Positions 13,201 to 24,889 of a stretch of 64,000 nt of DNA are shown here, piece by piece. Both the position numbers and the translations under genes were made by a program. Each line of letters begins with the position of its first letter. The stretch's first letter is position 1. Under the pieces are notes generated by a model that ran no database searches, was not told the origin of the DNA, and worked only from the letters and a program-made list of their open reading frames with translations. Origin of the DNA: Metallyticus violacea (Eukaryota; Arthropoda; Insecta; Mantodea; Metallyticidae); the NCBI GenBank assembly GCA_030762175.1, contig CM060831.1:71703001-71767000 (forward strand), read 5' to 3'.

Positions 13201-13878
13201 CACAAAAGAATGTCTTCTATAAAATGATATACAGACTTTCTTTGCAATACTGCATTATGTTGGAGTAAATACTACGACTTTCAGTTTAACGCGCCGCGGC
13301 ACTCATCTGTAAGTTTCACACGCGGCAACTAAGTTTATATGTATTGTCAATGAAGCGTAGGCAACAGCACCGAAGTGATCATTAATCAGTCTACTAAACC
13401 CGCTACAAAAATTGGCATCACAACGTGATGCGAAACGACGTCAACAACAAATTGCTTCAAGAATGGTGCCCAACATATCAAACCGCTTCATAATTTGGCT
13501 AAGCAATGTGGTGCCAACAACAACGCGATATCATTCATCGAACAATTTCAAAAAGTAGGAAGCTGCCGGTATGAGAGGATTAAATAATTCGCAACCACTA
13601 CTAAATAAGATAAACGGCAATAAGTAGTACTGTAAACCTTTAATGACCCTTTGTTTATTTATATAGCAGCAGCTGATTCCTGGTAATATTGCGTTCTTAG
13701 AGAACATGGATGCACATTAGTTAAGTAGCACATAGAGTAATGATAAATCTTTATATTTTGATAGAAATGGTTTACACTGCTGTTTCATAGAGTGCAATCA
13801 GTTTTTGTGTTCCTGAGCAATTATAAGGAAAGTAATGTAAATCTTTATTTATTGCAATATATATCTCACATCTTTGAA
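10293..13878. other. AT-rich intronic DNA with small repeats
   Basis: Contains the 52-base tandem duplication at 11113-11214 and a poly-T run near 12766-12788. A 114-codon minus-strand frame (10461-10805) is partly GC-richer but has no recognised motif. A GC-richer stretch at 13290-13580 reads as a Gln/Asn-rich fragment in broken frames and could be a retroelement remnant; I cannot name it. Confidence 0.45.
11113..11214. repeat. Tandem duplication, two ~52 bp units
   Basis: The block starting AAACGTATTTAATTAAAT at 11113 is repeated from 11165, almost identically through AATATATTATAAA, with a few differences at the 3' end of each unit. Confidence 0.9.
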
Positions 13879-14841
13879 TTAACAGTTCAATCCCCTGAAA
13901 ACATTGTCTGCAAAATGGGCATAAACTGCATCCATCACTTCTTCGTCACACTTAAATTTCCTTCCTCGAAGTCCCTTCTTCCGTTTTGAGAAGAGTCGCT
14001 GAGAGCTAGATATGGGCTGTAGGGTGGGTGATCGATCTCCTTGAAACCACATTTCTTCACAGCTTCCTTTGTAACAAGAGCGGTTTGTCGCAAAGAAGGC
14101 GCGGGGCACACCATTGCTTAGCTTTCCTCGCCTTTTCTCTTTGATGGAAACAGGTAGTCTGTGCAGTAGACCAGCATAGTACTCCCCATTTACTGTGGTG
14201 TTCCTCTCTTTGAAGTCAATGAAGAGTATTTCTTCACAGTCCCATAGATTGTGGCCAAGATCGTCTTGGTTGACTGAGTGACATTGGCCTTTAGAGGCGG
14301 TGCTTCGACAGGCTTACGCCACTCCATTGATTCTCTTTTGGACAAGGGATCATAGTAGAGGACTATAGTTTTATTTCCCGTAACAATGGTTTGCAAAATT
14401 TCTCTCTCGTTGCCACGGCAGAGCTCCAAAAATGCCTGACAACACATGACTCGTTGCTGCTTTTGAACTGAGGAAAGAAGTCTAGGCACCCATCTTGCAC
14501 TAACCTTATTCATATTTAAATACTCGTGAATAATTGGAAGAACTGTTGTTTTAGAAAGACCCAACCTTACTGCTATTTCGTAACTTTGAGTCGCCGGTCA
14601 TTCATAATTTCCCCTTCCACAAGAGCGATCGATGTTTTCAGGAGTGAGCACCCCCAAGGGCTGACCTGCACACTCTTCGTCTTCATTGCTTTCTCGACCC
14701 ATTCGAAAAATTTTCTCTCATTCCTTTACGGTAGAACATGAGGGGAATGCTTCCACATTTACACCGTCCAATCGCTATTTAATTTCATTTGGAAGTAAGT
14801 CCTACTTTTGTGAAGAATTTAATAACAGCTGGATACTCCAT
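13879..14841 (-). pseudogene. Mariner transposase relic, near full length, frameshifted
   Basis: Reading the minus strand from an ATG at 14841 (MEYPAVIKFF, the usual mariner N-terminus), the frame breaks early and resumes with FRMGRESNEDEE, then continues through the helix-turn-helix part (LGLSKTTVLPIIHEYL), the linker ARWVPRLLS, and the catalytic block IVTGNKTIVLYYDP. Mariners normally have TGDE there, so the first catalytic Asp appears as Asn. A frameshift follows; the HPPYSP segment and the C-terminal KKGLRGRKF...VMDAVYAHFAD are in other frames. Length (~320 codons in total) fits a nearly complete transposase of ~345 residues. Frameshifts, stops and the lost Asp make it non-functional. It lies inside the inferred intron on the gene's strand. 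Terminal repeats were not located with confidence. Confidence 0.85.
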
Positions 14842-15291
14842 TTTGAACATGTCACAGTCTTCTACACAATTTATTTATGCAACTATATCTGAACAACTGA
14901 ACACAGCGGGGCGGAAGTTACAGCTGCAATTATTTACTAAATAGATAAGGTATGGCAATAGGTAAGGTAAAGGCGATAATTCTTATCGGCGAGGCCGGAA
15001 ACTTATGAACCTACCTTTGTACAACTAAAGTGGAAGGTTTTTAAGAGAAGGAGACAAAATATAATAATATAATCTTTTCTAATCACGAAGAAGGATTGCT
15101 TTTGTATATTGTTCGATTTTCATTGATGTGATATGCATATTTTTGCAAGAAGAAAGTGTTTTCACTTTTTGTGATATCCAAATAATCAGAGCTATGGGTA
15201 ACAACTTTATAATTATTTCTATGTTACTACAAATATCTATATAGTATATATTGATATAGAATAATACACATATCAAATTATTAGTATCTCC
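14842..15291. other. Intronic DNA between the mariner and SINE family 1 copies
   Basis: The first ~100 bases are probably the 5' non-coding part of the mariner. The remainder is AT-rich with nothing recognisable. Confidence 0.5.
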
Positions 15292-15301
15292 CGAATTAGA
15301 T

Positions 15302-15597
15302 CTGTCGGTCCTGGTGGTGTAGTGGTTACCATACTTGCCTCCTACACCCAAAACGCGGGTTCGAACCCGGCCAGGATCGATGGATTTTTTCGGGCGTAAA
15401 AATCCTAAGTATGGCTTCCTTCGGAAGGGAAGTAAAGCCGTGGGTCCCGTGTCGTACATTTACGGCACGAAAAAGAACCTCAAGTCTGAAAGAGAGGCCT
15501 CTGAGCAAAATTTGTCGGCCGTTTCACGCCCTGAGTTGAATGGGACGCTGATGACCTGAGATGTTAAAGAGCGTCCGTAAATAAATAAAATCAAAAT
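15302..15597 (+). mobile_element. SINE family 1 copy with intact tRNA-like head and exact TSD
   Basis: The head carries an A box (TGGTGTAGTGG, 15315-15325) and a B box (GGTTCGAACCC, 15358-15368), and TCCTGGT can pair with GCCAGGA as an acceptor stem, so the tRNA cloverleaf is largely preserved. The D-arm and anticodon region resemble tRNA-Gly, which is tentative. The body contains the family landmarks TATGGCTTCCTTCGGAAGG and TGACCTGAGATGTTAAAG, and ends in (AAAT)n. An exact 10-base target-site duplication, CGAATTAGAT, flanks it at 15292-15301 and 15598-15607. Frames of 60-126 codons on both strands here are SINE sequence, not genes. This is the best-preserved copy in the window. Confidence 0.93.
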
Positions 15598-15607
15598 CGA
15601 ATTAGAT

Positions 15608-16599
15608 ATCTAAATTGTTTTTATGCATGTGTTTATAAAATAAATTGTTTATGAATTTTGTAACATTATTTTTATCAGGAGTTTTTATTTATTTACATTT
15701 TAATCCCATTGCATTTACTTTTAAATAGCATTAAATCTAAGCGCTAATTGATATACTTCAATTTTAAAGGGATTTTCAGTAATTTTTATTCAATGGATGG
15801 TTTACATATAAAAATTTAACTTTATAGTTATTTACTGTCCAAAAGCCTAAACTTTTAATCAGAGAAATGCTGCGTATTTGTAACCAGAGAAATTAGTGTG
15901 CCCTGACCAAATGTGACTTTTATTTCAGCTCGCAGCTCTATGCTGATCTATGGCCTTTGCTGCTGCAGTATTCATCCAGCAAGCATTCAATAGCCAATGT
16001 TAGCATTCTTACAAGTATAGCGGTTCTTTTCGCGTAATGAAAAGCGATTTATTTCTAGTGGCAGCTCATGAATCGATTTGTGACTATAGAACACGTATTA
16101 TCATTATTACTGGTTTATTTTAAAAACCATAATATGCAATTATAATTATAAACAGGCTATTAAATGACGGATTGAAGATAATGTGTACCAGATGACACTG
16201 CGATTGAAAAAAACCACGTGTTTAAAATTTAATTCCAATTTAATATTATTTTAAAGCTTCAAGGTTATTGAGGAAGATGTATTGGAACAAATATTGCAGC
16301 TGTAGCATATTTCATGCAAGGATTATCACCACTTTACCCGCTAATCTTAAAGCCACCTGCCTAAACTTCTCAAGCGCATATTTTTGGTCATCCTATAGTT
16401 ATGAGAAAGTATATCATATTTATCATGTTTAAAGCACTAGTGACTATTGACTTATGCTTTCTCAGAAGTAGTAGGTGATGCTGGTTGCAGAAAAAGATAC
16501 CGGCAATATTAAGTGGTATACGCAAATTTAATTAATAAAAATGTCATGCTAAGCATTAACATTAAAACTCAAGTCTGCAGATGAGCTCTTCGTACTTAC
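15608..16599. other. Intronic DNA next to the donor exon
   Basis: AT-rich sequence with no recognisable repeat or motif. Confidence 0.5.
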
Positions 16600-16799
16600 C
16601 ATCTTGGGTTTGCTACCAATGTTGTTGAGATCTTGTAAGGGCATGCCATTTCGGAGGGTGCAGTAACCCGCAGGGTAACCGGGACTCTGTTGCAAAATGC
16701 TACCTCGTGAGGGAGACGTGCACGTTGTCTCTATTGTTGATATGTGCTGGCGCTTGCGCAGATATTCGGCGTGGTGCAGTTGTTCCTCGGGCAACTCCA
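16600..16799 (-). CDS. Internal coding exon, penultimate exon of an unidentified gene
   Basis: A GC-rich open stretch in AT-rich DNA reads on the minus strand for 66 codons plus two leading bases. Reading down the minus strand, a pyrimidine-rich tract ending in TTCTAG gives an acceptor (AG at 16801-16800). The exon ends ATG then GTAAGTACG, a strong donor (GT at 16599-16598). Entry is in phase 1 and exit in phase 0. The product starts ELPEEQLHHAEYL and continues with a basic stretch (LRKRQ), a Ser/Thr-rich stretch, and Tyr/Gly motifs (SPGYPAGYCTLRNG). No membrane segment or catalytic motif is visible, so it reads like a flexible cytoplasmic or linker region. The next exon downstream on the same strand with a phase-0 acceptor is 4968-4636, so I infer they are joined. 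I do not recognise the family. That this is a real exon is likely; the function is unknown. Confidence 0.7.
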
Positions 16800-19559
16800 C
16801 TAGAACATGAACCACAGTACACAACCATGAACAGCTCAAGTGTCATTCAGCATTTTTGCCTACATGCTCCAGATGGTGTAAACAGTTTTTATGAATTGAA
16901 GAATAAAACCACTTTAAATTATACTAACTCTTATTTTGTTCCTCTATTACTACAGCTTTAACATTGTGGCTAAATTTTCCAAAATGTCCTTAGCATTTCA
17001 CTATTTTGCTTTTATTTATTCAACTTAATTTTAGAAATAGTCTGTCTTAATTATGACAATCTCCTCTTAACAACAACAGTTTGCAAAATGTGGTTCATGC
17101 ACGGCGTAACGCCAGCTCATTAAGACACGGAAGCCCAATCTACAATTATTATCCAGAGCGATAGGTATGCTGGGATGGGGTGAAAACTTTACTGACTTTT
17201 TGAGCCTTTGTGAGACAATTAACCAATTCCAGCGAAAAGAATAAAAAGTTGTTGCTTCATTTGACGACATTTGCGGGAGAAATTAAGTGATTGAACTCTT
17301 ATAAGGATTTCTATCTTAGCAGCGTTAAATATGAAAATATTTATGTGCCTTTACCTAAAAAACGATTGCTTCTATTTTGATAACTTTTTGTATGATTACA
17401 GTTTCATTATTTATGTTTCTTTTTGCATTTTCTTAAGAGAATCTCACTATAGCAACATTTTTTGTTCAAGTCTTAAACAATTTTGTAAAAATTTAAAAAG
17501 ATTTTTTTCCATTACTTTGTAAGTATTTGATAACATAAAATTTTCATCTTTCTAGTATGATTTGTTTGAGAAAAGGAACACGAAATTTTAATAACCTAAT
17601 TTTCTGAAAATGTTAATTAAAGATGAATAATTGCATAGGTCATTCCTAGATCTTATTCGAGATTGTCTGAATCTGTTTACTTATTTTAATGTAAACATTT
17701 AACTCCTCAGCTACTTAATGGACATCTTAGCTCGCAAATATGCTCCTTTTACTATTTTTGCATCAATGCTTTTACAAACTTTCCATAAATCCAGCATTGC
17801 ATTCATATAAAATTGATATTTAACAGAGGCATTATACCACAGGTCACAGTTTCTAGAATTCATATTTATTTTGGAGCTAAACCTTTCCTGTGGTTATAAT
17901 TTTCACACAGCTTATGACATTTTCTTTACTGCAGTTTTTACACTGTACCTAATTATTCAGAGTATCTGAAAGTAATTTATCATTAATTATGTGGCTCAGT
18001 AGCAATTTATTCTGTATGACACCACTTCCGATAGTTAAATAAATCTATTATTTGTGAAACAATTTCCTCAGAGTTACTGCAAGAATTTTCAGATGTCATA
18101 TCTAACTGCAAACTTACTTACCACTGTAACTAACACTAATGTTCACTAATGTGGAATATCTAATATTTTCAACCCTTTTAAGATTTATTCCATGGCCTTC
18201 AGAAGAGTTCTTGAGCACTCTTGGTGATCTAGGTATCTTCAATAAAATTTGTTTTCACTCAAACAGAACATATGCGTTTTCTTCAAACTATAGCAAACTC
18301 AGATGTAAAAAATGAAATTTCCAAAGGTTAAGCTATTCTTTGATTGTTTCTCTAGAAGCACAAATGCCGCAAAATTCGTTATAAATTTCAATATTGTAAT
18401 AAGAGTACTGAAGTGTACAAAAAAGGAGGCGTAACCTTAATCAATGCCATGACAGAAACCATATTATCAACCTTTAGGAATGATTTAACAACATTTATAA
18501 GCAATATATTATAAAATTGACTCATAATATGCATAAAAGTTTTTTGGCACTTCGTGACGTTTTACTTGCACTTATCAGCTTCAATCATCGGAATTACTAA
18601 ATTAGGAAAATCAGAATGAAGGGATATGGAGTAATATTGATTTTGAAATGTAGACAACTGTTGAGAGAGTTACTATGGGTCAAATCACGCTCTATCCTAA
18701 CGACTGCCACTCATTAGTTCTTGTTTAACTGGCGAGCGATGGCTCACAGCTTGGGTTTTTGCTTTGTTTATATTGACCTTCTAGTTTGAGTGCACCTAAC
18801 TTAATCTTGAGTGCTTATGCATTTCGGTACCTCTTCAACAAATTTACCGATATCTCGGATTTAATTTGTTTATATTTATTTTATATTACTATTTAGTTTT
18901 ATGGTGATCTAGAAAATTTACTATCTAGTGTTCTTGGATTTACGAAAACATTATCTTACAGATGAAGAATATCAATTTATGCATTCTATTAAAACTTGCT
19001 TTGAATACGAAGGTAGAATGTTTACTAGTGCTTAATAGACTTATTGATGTTAAAAAAATTTAACGCTGCAATTTTAAAGGATTCCTTTGTCTTCCCAAAA
19101 CAATACCTTTCGGGCCTCCTAGTTTGAAATTTAATTTTCTGTAATTAGGACATAAGTCGCATGACCCAGTGCTAGAAATAAAACGTACTTCATTTTGTTT
19201 GACATGAGTTTAATCATGCTTCGTGTTATTTCTGTACAGAAATGTAATACATAATTGTTTTAACAACTCCCAAATTATGTAAAACCAATTAACTATTATG
19301 CCTTAAACATTAAACCAAATACAGATTTACAAATAACAGTTTTTCACGATAGTAATGGGTCTGGGGTTTATAAATACGGTCAAATTTTTGGAGAGATTTA
19401 ACGTGTATAACAGACAGGTAACGAAATAAATATAGTTTTTGTAAATGGGAAATATTGAAAGAAAACAACACTACAATTGAAGAAATAGAAGATGGCAATT
19501 TATTTATGCATATTAGAAGATAATGAATAGATATCGATGGTCTCCTCTGGATCGAAGGT
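16800..19559. other. AT-rich DNA upstream (minus strand) of exon 16799-16600
   Basis: Presumably intronic. A 67-codon minus-strand frame at 17067-17270 is slightly GC-richer but has no convincing splice sites or motif. I found no further exon of the minus-strand gene. Confidence 0.45.
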
Positions 19560-19735
19560 CCGTGTTTTTTTTTTTTTTTTGCTAAAAATCTTGAGCGCAA
19601 GTAATCCGGGAGGGACAAGCTGTGGTCCCTGCCCGTAGATTTACGGCGCGTTAAAGAATCCCATATATTAAAAAGGAGGTCCTTGGACAAAATTAGCGGC
19701 ATTTCACGTCTAAGTAATACTTTAGCATGGCACTA
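19560..19735 (+). mobile_element. Degraded SINE family 1 copy
   Basis: After a poly-T run, the sequence follows the family 1 body with many substitutions: GATTTACGGCGCG matches the 'catttacggcacg' block, and GGACAAAATTAGCGGCATTT matches 'agcaaaatttgtcggccgtt'. The tRNA-like head is eroded (GGTCCTCTGG-like remnants only). Confidence 0.7.
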
Positions 19736-22517
19736 GATGACAGCTTAAGCACTTAGCTGATAACCTATTCTTCTGACCTCAGTTGACAAATGGAAATACC
19801 GGAAAAAGAAGAATGAAAGATACACTTGTAGATAATACTAATCTGCAAAAAAACCTTTATACGAAAGTAAACACTTTGAAAATAAACAGTTACTGGTAGC
19901 TACTTAATCAGTCAATATGAATTTTATTTAACATTTTTGTTTGAATCTTTTTACAAACTATTGCAATTACATTTTAACTATAAATTACACATTTATACAA
20001 ACGAACTATTTATGCTGAACATAAACAAACTCAAATAAACTTCAATATCGATATCCTAGTGGTAACGCACTTGCAAACGTCAATATTAATGACACCCAAG
20101 ACCCACAGCGCAGCCTTTGAATCTGGCAAAGTTTTGAACCAGACCGCATAGCTTCATTAACGTGTTTAAAACTGGAGTTTTGTATGGGAAAGCAACGTTG
20201 GTCGGATTAGAGGCCAAAATTGGTCGGTGTCCCTATCTGAGACGCTGAGAGTCAAATTTCCCAGTGGACACATCCATTTTCCTTCTCTCGGTTATTACTC
20301 CGAGCCTCAATACGTTAATGAGCCAAACAGAGCGCTGACCCTCTCTTCTATACGCAGTGGTCATAAACTGGCTCTGAACATCTTTTCAGAGCACCGCAAC
20401 TGGAGGTAGATCGCCAAGCGAGTTATTTTACAACGGAACAACTTGAGTTCGAGCCTACATGGAACATTCCCTGCGACTTTTCCTCGTATATGAGTAACTA
20501 TAGCTTTCAACTTTATCTTCTACCGCTATCTAAAAACGCTCAAGTCTTTTTCGTCTCAGAAACTCTCCTTGATGGATCCTAGGATGTTCGGAGACGCGAA
20601 AATGTTGACATTTATATTGTTTATTTATTAATAAATATCGCCAAAATTACGCATATATTTAAAACACAAAGTAAACAACAGTTGAACCAAAAGAATATCA
20701 TACATATATGTCGCAAATAAAAGTTCTGAACTAACTATTGAAAGCCGACGAGGCTGGCAGCTGTGTCGGTGGTACTTGCGCAAGATTTCAATGCACACTG
20801 AGGCCTCGCGCAGCGGAGGGGAAATATACTCCCCGCTTCCGTTGACATAGAGCTGCCGGCTGGTTCTGCGGTTGCGTCAATCATTGCTCATCCTCTAGAA
20901 TTATAACGTTTAATGATTTGTAAATCCCACTTAAACACTAAACAGAAGGCTGTTTATTTGAGATGTCACGTTTGCACAAATGCTCACAGATGGTTTCAAG
21001 TGAAAACTCTGCAAATAATTTCTGAATTTGCGAAACCTATCTGCATAGTTTTATTTTTACAACAAATAGAAAACAGATGAACAAATCACTGTGTTTATAC
21101 ACTATGTTCAATTTAAAATTGACTTTCTTTTTTAATAATTATGGGCAGAGCTTAATCCTCGAACATAGATATACGACATAGGCCATGCCTTTTTTTTTAT
21201 ATCGGATAATGATATTTTATTTCTTTAAGTTAACTTAGGAATAATTTTATCCATATTTTTATTGTAATAAACCTACATTGCATTTTTAAAAATGGTTCTA
21301 AAGGATGTCATGAATGTTACAAAATAACATTATACATTTATCCTTGAAGTGTTCGTTGGTTGGGAGGAGTATCATTACGGTATACTTCAATGTGTGAATG
21401 AATCTCTGACCATTTTGTCAAACTTTCAAGGACATGACGTGTTATTTCATTTACTAATTTTCAAAGTAATTGTCATAAACAACAGTTAACAAAATGTCTC
21501 AATTTAGCTATATTAATACCCAAGCGACCGATATGGTTGGTAACGTACGTTCGTGCTACTTTATTCAATTCCTGTGTGACGTAATATGTCATGCTAGTAA
21601 TTGAAGTCGCTAATTACAAACTAAATTATAATTGATGTTGGTTATTAATAAAAGCACAAAATTCTTGCTAAGTTCTTTGAAACAAAAGAAAACAAACCGC
21701 TTCCATGATATTGTGGTAGTGTTTGTGACTGTAATCCAAGGTCCTCAATTAGTTTCCCGGTTCAGATCAAGCTGTCTGGGTAACATTCATTTTTGGAATT
21801 TTTTCTTACACAAGAAAGGTGAATGTGGCAGATAGATTTAAGGCGTCACGTCTCCAAGTTCATTTGGGCCGTAATAAATTAATTTCATTTCTTTTCAACC
21901 CTACAAACTTACACCTATAGTATTTAGTTCACAATTTACAAACGTCGCGAGAAAACCAATGCAGTCAAAAGAGGCAAATATAAAACATTAAGAAAACATC
22001 ACATGGAAAAATTATTTTGTTTCATTACTAAGCGAAAGGAATAGTTAGATTACTGGCCTCGATTAGGCTGGGAAACATAACTATGGCATCATGAAGTGAC
22101 GTAACAACCGGTTTAAATTTGAACACACTGTACTATTTTACCAAAATACATATAATTTCATCACTTTTTTTCTGAGAATTGTTTTATGTGAATTCCAGCC
22201 ATTTTTTCAGAGGCTTTTGCAAATTAGATTCGCTCTTGCATTGCAATATGATGCATAATCCACTATTGCAAAATATGTTAGAAACTATAAATACTTTCTT
22301 TCATAGCTTATTTTGCACAGCATATGCTGTAATTATCACAAGTAATATCACGAGAGGGTCTGAGATTTCCGATGAATTCACGAACGTAGTGAAAGCCCAA
22401 ACCCTCAAATGATATTTATTAGGTTCATTTCAAGAATAAAATAAAAATTTAAATATAATTCCTCTAAACTTGGCTTACAAAACTGTAATAATTGTATATT
22501 TGTACTTAACCTTTTCA
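19736..22517. other. Mostly AT-rich DNA with two GC-richer islands
   Basis: Islands at about 20060-20590 and 20730-20890 are clearly less AT-rich than their surroundings. The first includes a B-box-like AGTTCGAGCC and could be an old tRNA-derived or LTR-derived repeat. The second has a GC-rich palindromic character. Neither contains a coding signal I trust. The rest shows nothing. Confidence 0.4.
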
Positions 22518-23115
22518 AGCAATCTTGCGACAGAAGAATGCCGATTGTCAGTAATGCCAACAGAGAAGAGCAAACTACGGGTTTAGGACTATTTGATGAA
22601 TAGAATAAGAATAAAAATAATATATATGAAACACAGAATATTAATACTTGTATAAAATGTTATACTTATGAATATATATTCTGTTCAGAAACCGTGAGAC
22701 TGAAATGAACAAAAGTCTATTACAATCGCTACCATTCGATTTTCTAATACCAACTGAAAGAAAAAGAAAAAAAAAAGATAACATACAGATTCTCTATTTT
22801 TCATTGTATTTTGTGGTTTGGAATTCTCAATGACAGGATCAATTTGCACATTTGACGCAAAACCAAAACGTTTTGAAGAATCCGTTATGATTGTCAATAG
22901 TCGATGTTTTTGTTGCTATCAATCGCTCCCCACCACTCTAACAAAAGCGGTCAGTAGTGTGCGTTCAGGAATTATATAGTGGAGGTATAGAGTTGGCTAC
23001 ACTGATCACAAGACAAATGCACGTCGTGTGATAAAACGGGTTTGATAATTTTTTCCCCATATTTTCACTCCGTAATCCGGCTGTGATTGGTCAAAATTCA
23101 AAATATTGTTTCGTT
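22518..23115 (+). repeat. Unclassified interspersed repeat R, copy 1 (SINE-empty)
   Basis: This block is highly similar, in inverted orientation, to 60404-59478. Shared landmarks include CAATCTTGCGAC...GAATGCCGATTGTCAG, AGTGGAGGTATAGAGTTGG and ACAAATGCACGTCGTGTGAT. The second copy is interrupted by a SINE family 1 insertion that is absent here. No protein domain was recognised in either copy. It may be part of a larger transposon or an old segmental duplication. Confidence 0.85.
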
Positions 23116-24889
23116 TCAATGGTCGATCATGTGATGACGTTATATGTGTGATATACTCATTGAAAACACTGACGTCTAAGAGTTAAATGTATGTAAGCAC
23201 TGTACAGAGCATAACTGCACCGTTTATACTAGACACAAAACTTCATGACATAGGAAGGTAGTCTAATTCCTGCGACTGTGTTCCAACACAACAATTCTCA
23301 ATGACCGTCTTTAGAAAAGCGAACACTGGATATACACTCGATCATGATATTTTTGCAACAATTACTCATAACATGTAATTTTCCTTATTGAACTACAGAA
23401 CGCTTAGCGTTTATATATAGATAAACTGCTTACACTAGCTTCTTGTGACACAAGCGAACACAGGCATACAACCAACACATTTATCTAAACTATACCATAA
23501 TACAGGACTATAGGATTGCTTTGTTTACATACACATTTTATACTGCATTACATCATTTTCTTTGCTTTGCGTGCATTTAGTTTATTTTTCAGTAACGAGA
23601 ATCCAGAGTGAAGCAACGACCAATATCTCACTAACTACGCATCGAGCAAAAAAGACACTTGTACAGATATTGAGGACTTAAAACCCTTTCTGATTATAAC
23701 ATTTACGCGATTGCATTTTAAATATTTTTGAGCGTAAAATACAAATGCTGGCCTCTTAATTAATACAGATAACAACATAGCGTGGCAAAGATTATACACG
23801 AGGGGCCATAGCTTTCAAAGACACTGTGATAAGAAAAAAAATATTGTAAAATGTTGGGTGAAAATATGCTCCCTGAAATAAGAATCTTCAGACTTTTGAA
23901 AGCAACATCAGAAAGGAACATCATATAGTAATAAGATGTTCCTCTGCATTAAGCTACCAAAACGAGGGTCTTCTTTTTAACCAGCTTTAGATAGGCTGAC
24001 GAGTAGCTTTGAAATGCTTCTGAATTTTTTCAAGCGACTTTTGCTTATTGGAAATTAAAGGAAGCCTATTTTAAGAGACCAACAAATCTAAATCATTTGA
24101 GTGATATATTTACTAAAGTCTTTGAAGAAATCCATAACAAGCTATAACAAAACAAAAAAAAATGATATTTTGACCAAGCTCTATGAAGATGTATCTGAAT
24201 AAACAGTGACAATGTTATCTGTAAGGTTAACTGACTTTTGGGACACCCTATATTTAAATAAATAGTTCTAACTTTATTCTTATTCTAGTATAGGGATTAT
24301 AAATACAGATAAATGTCACATACAAGGATCTATAGCGTTTAAAATGTATATTAATAATACTATTTTATACTGAAAAAATTGAGACTATAATTAAAATGAG
24401 AATAAAACCTATGCCTTTGTTTTGCATTTAGTTGCAGTTTCGCAGAAAAACTACAATAGCTTACAACTCTTACACAATGTATGAATCAAAATTATAAAGT
24501 TTTTTTTTTAATAATCTGGAACTAAGTTTTAACAGTGGGAAAATTGAATGCAAAATAAAAACATTGAATAGCTAAGACAGGAATTTGAATTCAGTAAAAA
24601 TTAAATAAATATGTAATAGTATAGAGCCAAAAGATATATAGAACCTTACTTGTGTAAACTGTCTGAAGAATTGAGAGGATCTATAAATAAGAAATACTTT
24701 CATATAGATTTTGATCAAATTGACTTATTTTTATAGTCAGTTTTGAGGTGTCTAACGGACATTTTTGTCTTTGGAAAACTAGTGCTATATTGAGGAATTT
24801 AATCCAAGCAGTCATTTAACAGCTGCGTTAAATTATTTTGATAAGGAAAATGGAGATTTTTAGGTCAGGGAGTACATCTGAATTCACGT
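23116..24889. other. AT-rich DNA with one orphan transposon-like end
   Basis: Near 24236-24256 the reverse strand reads TATAGGGTGTCCCAAAAGTC, which looks like a Tc1/mariner-type terminus, but no partner end was found to the left. Similarity of 23090-23160 to DNA near 59310 may extend repeat R but is weak. Nothing else is recognised. Confidence 0.4.

Larger units (their letters stand above)
4969..16599 (-). other. Inferred 11.6 kb phase-0 intron joining the two exons
   Basis: The donor at 16599-16598 (GTAAGTACG) and the acceptor at 4970-4969 (TTTTCAG) are both strong and both phase 0, with no better minus-strand coding block between them. The interval carries a SINE family 2 copy, a transposon with long terminal inverted repeats, a mariner relic in the same orientation as the gene, and a SINE family 1 copy. 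Joining the exons is an inference; a missed small exon between them cannot be excluded. Confidence 0.5.

Noticed and set aside
15302..15375. A tRNA gene (A box, B box, acceptor-stem pairing)
   Set aside because: The same head recurs at 28.9, 57.3 and 59.5 kb attached to an identical non-tRNA body with an A-rich tail and target duplications, so it is a SINE promoter.
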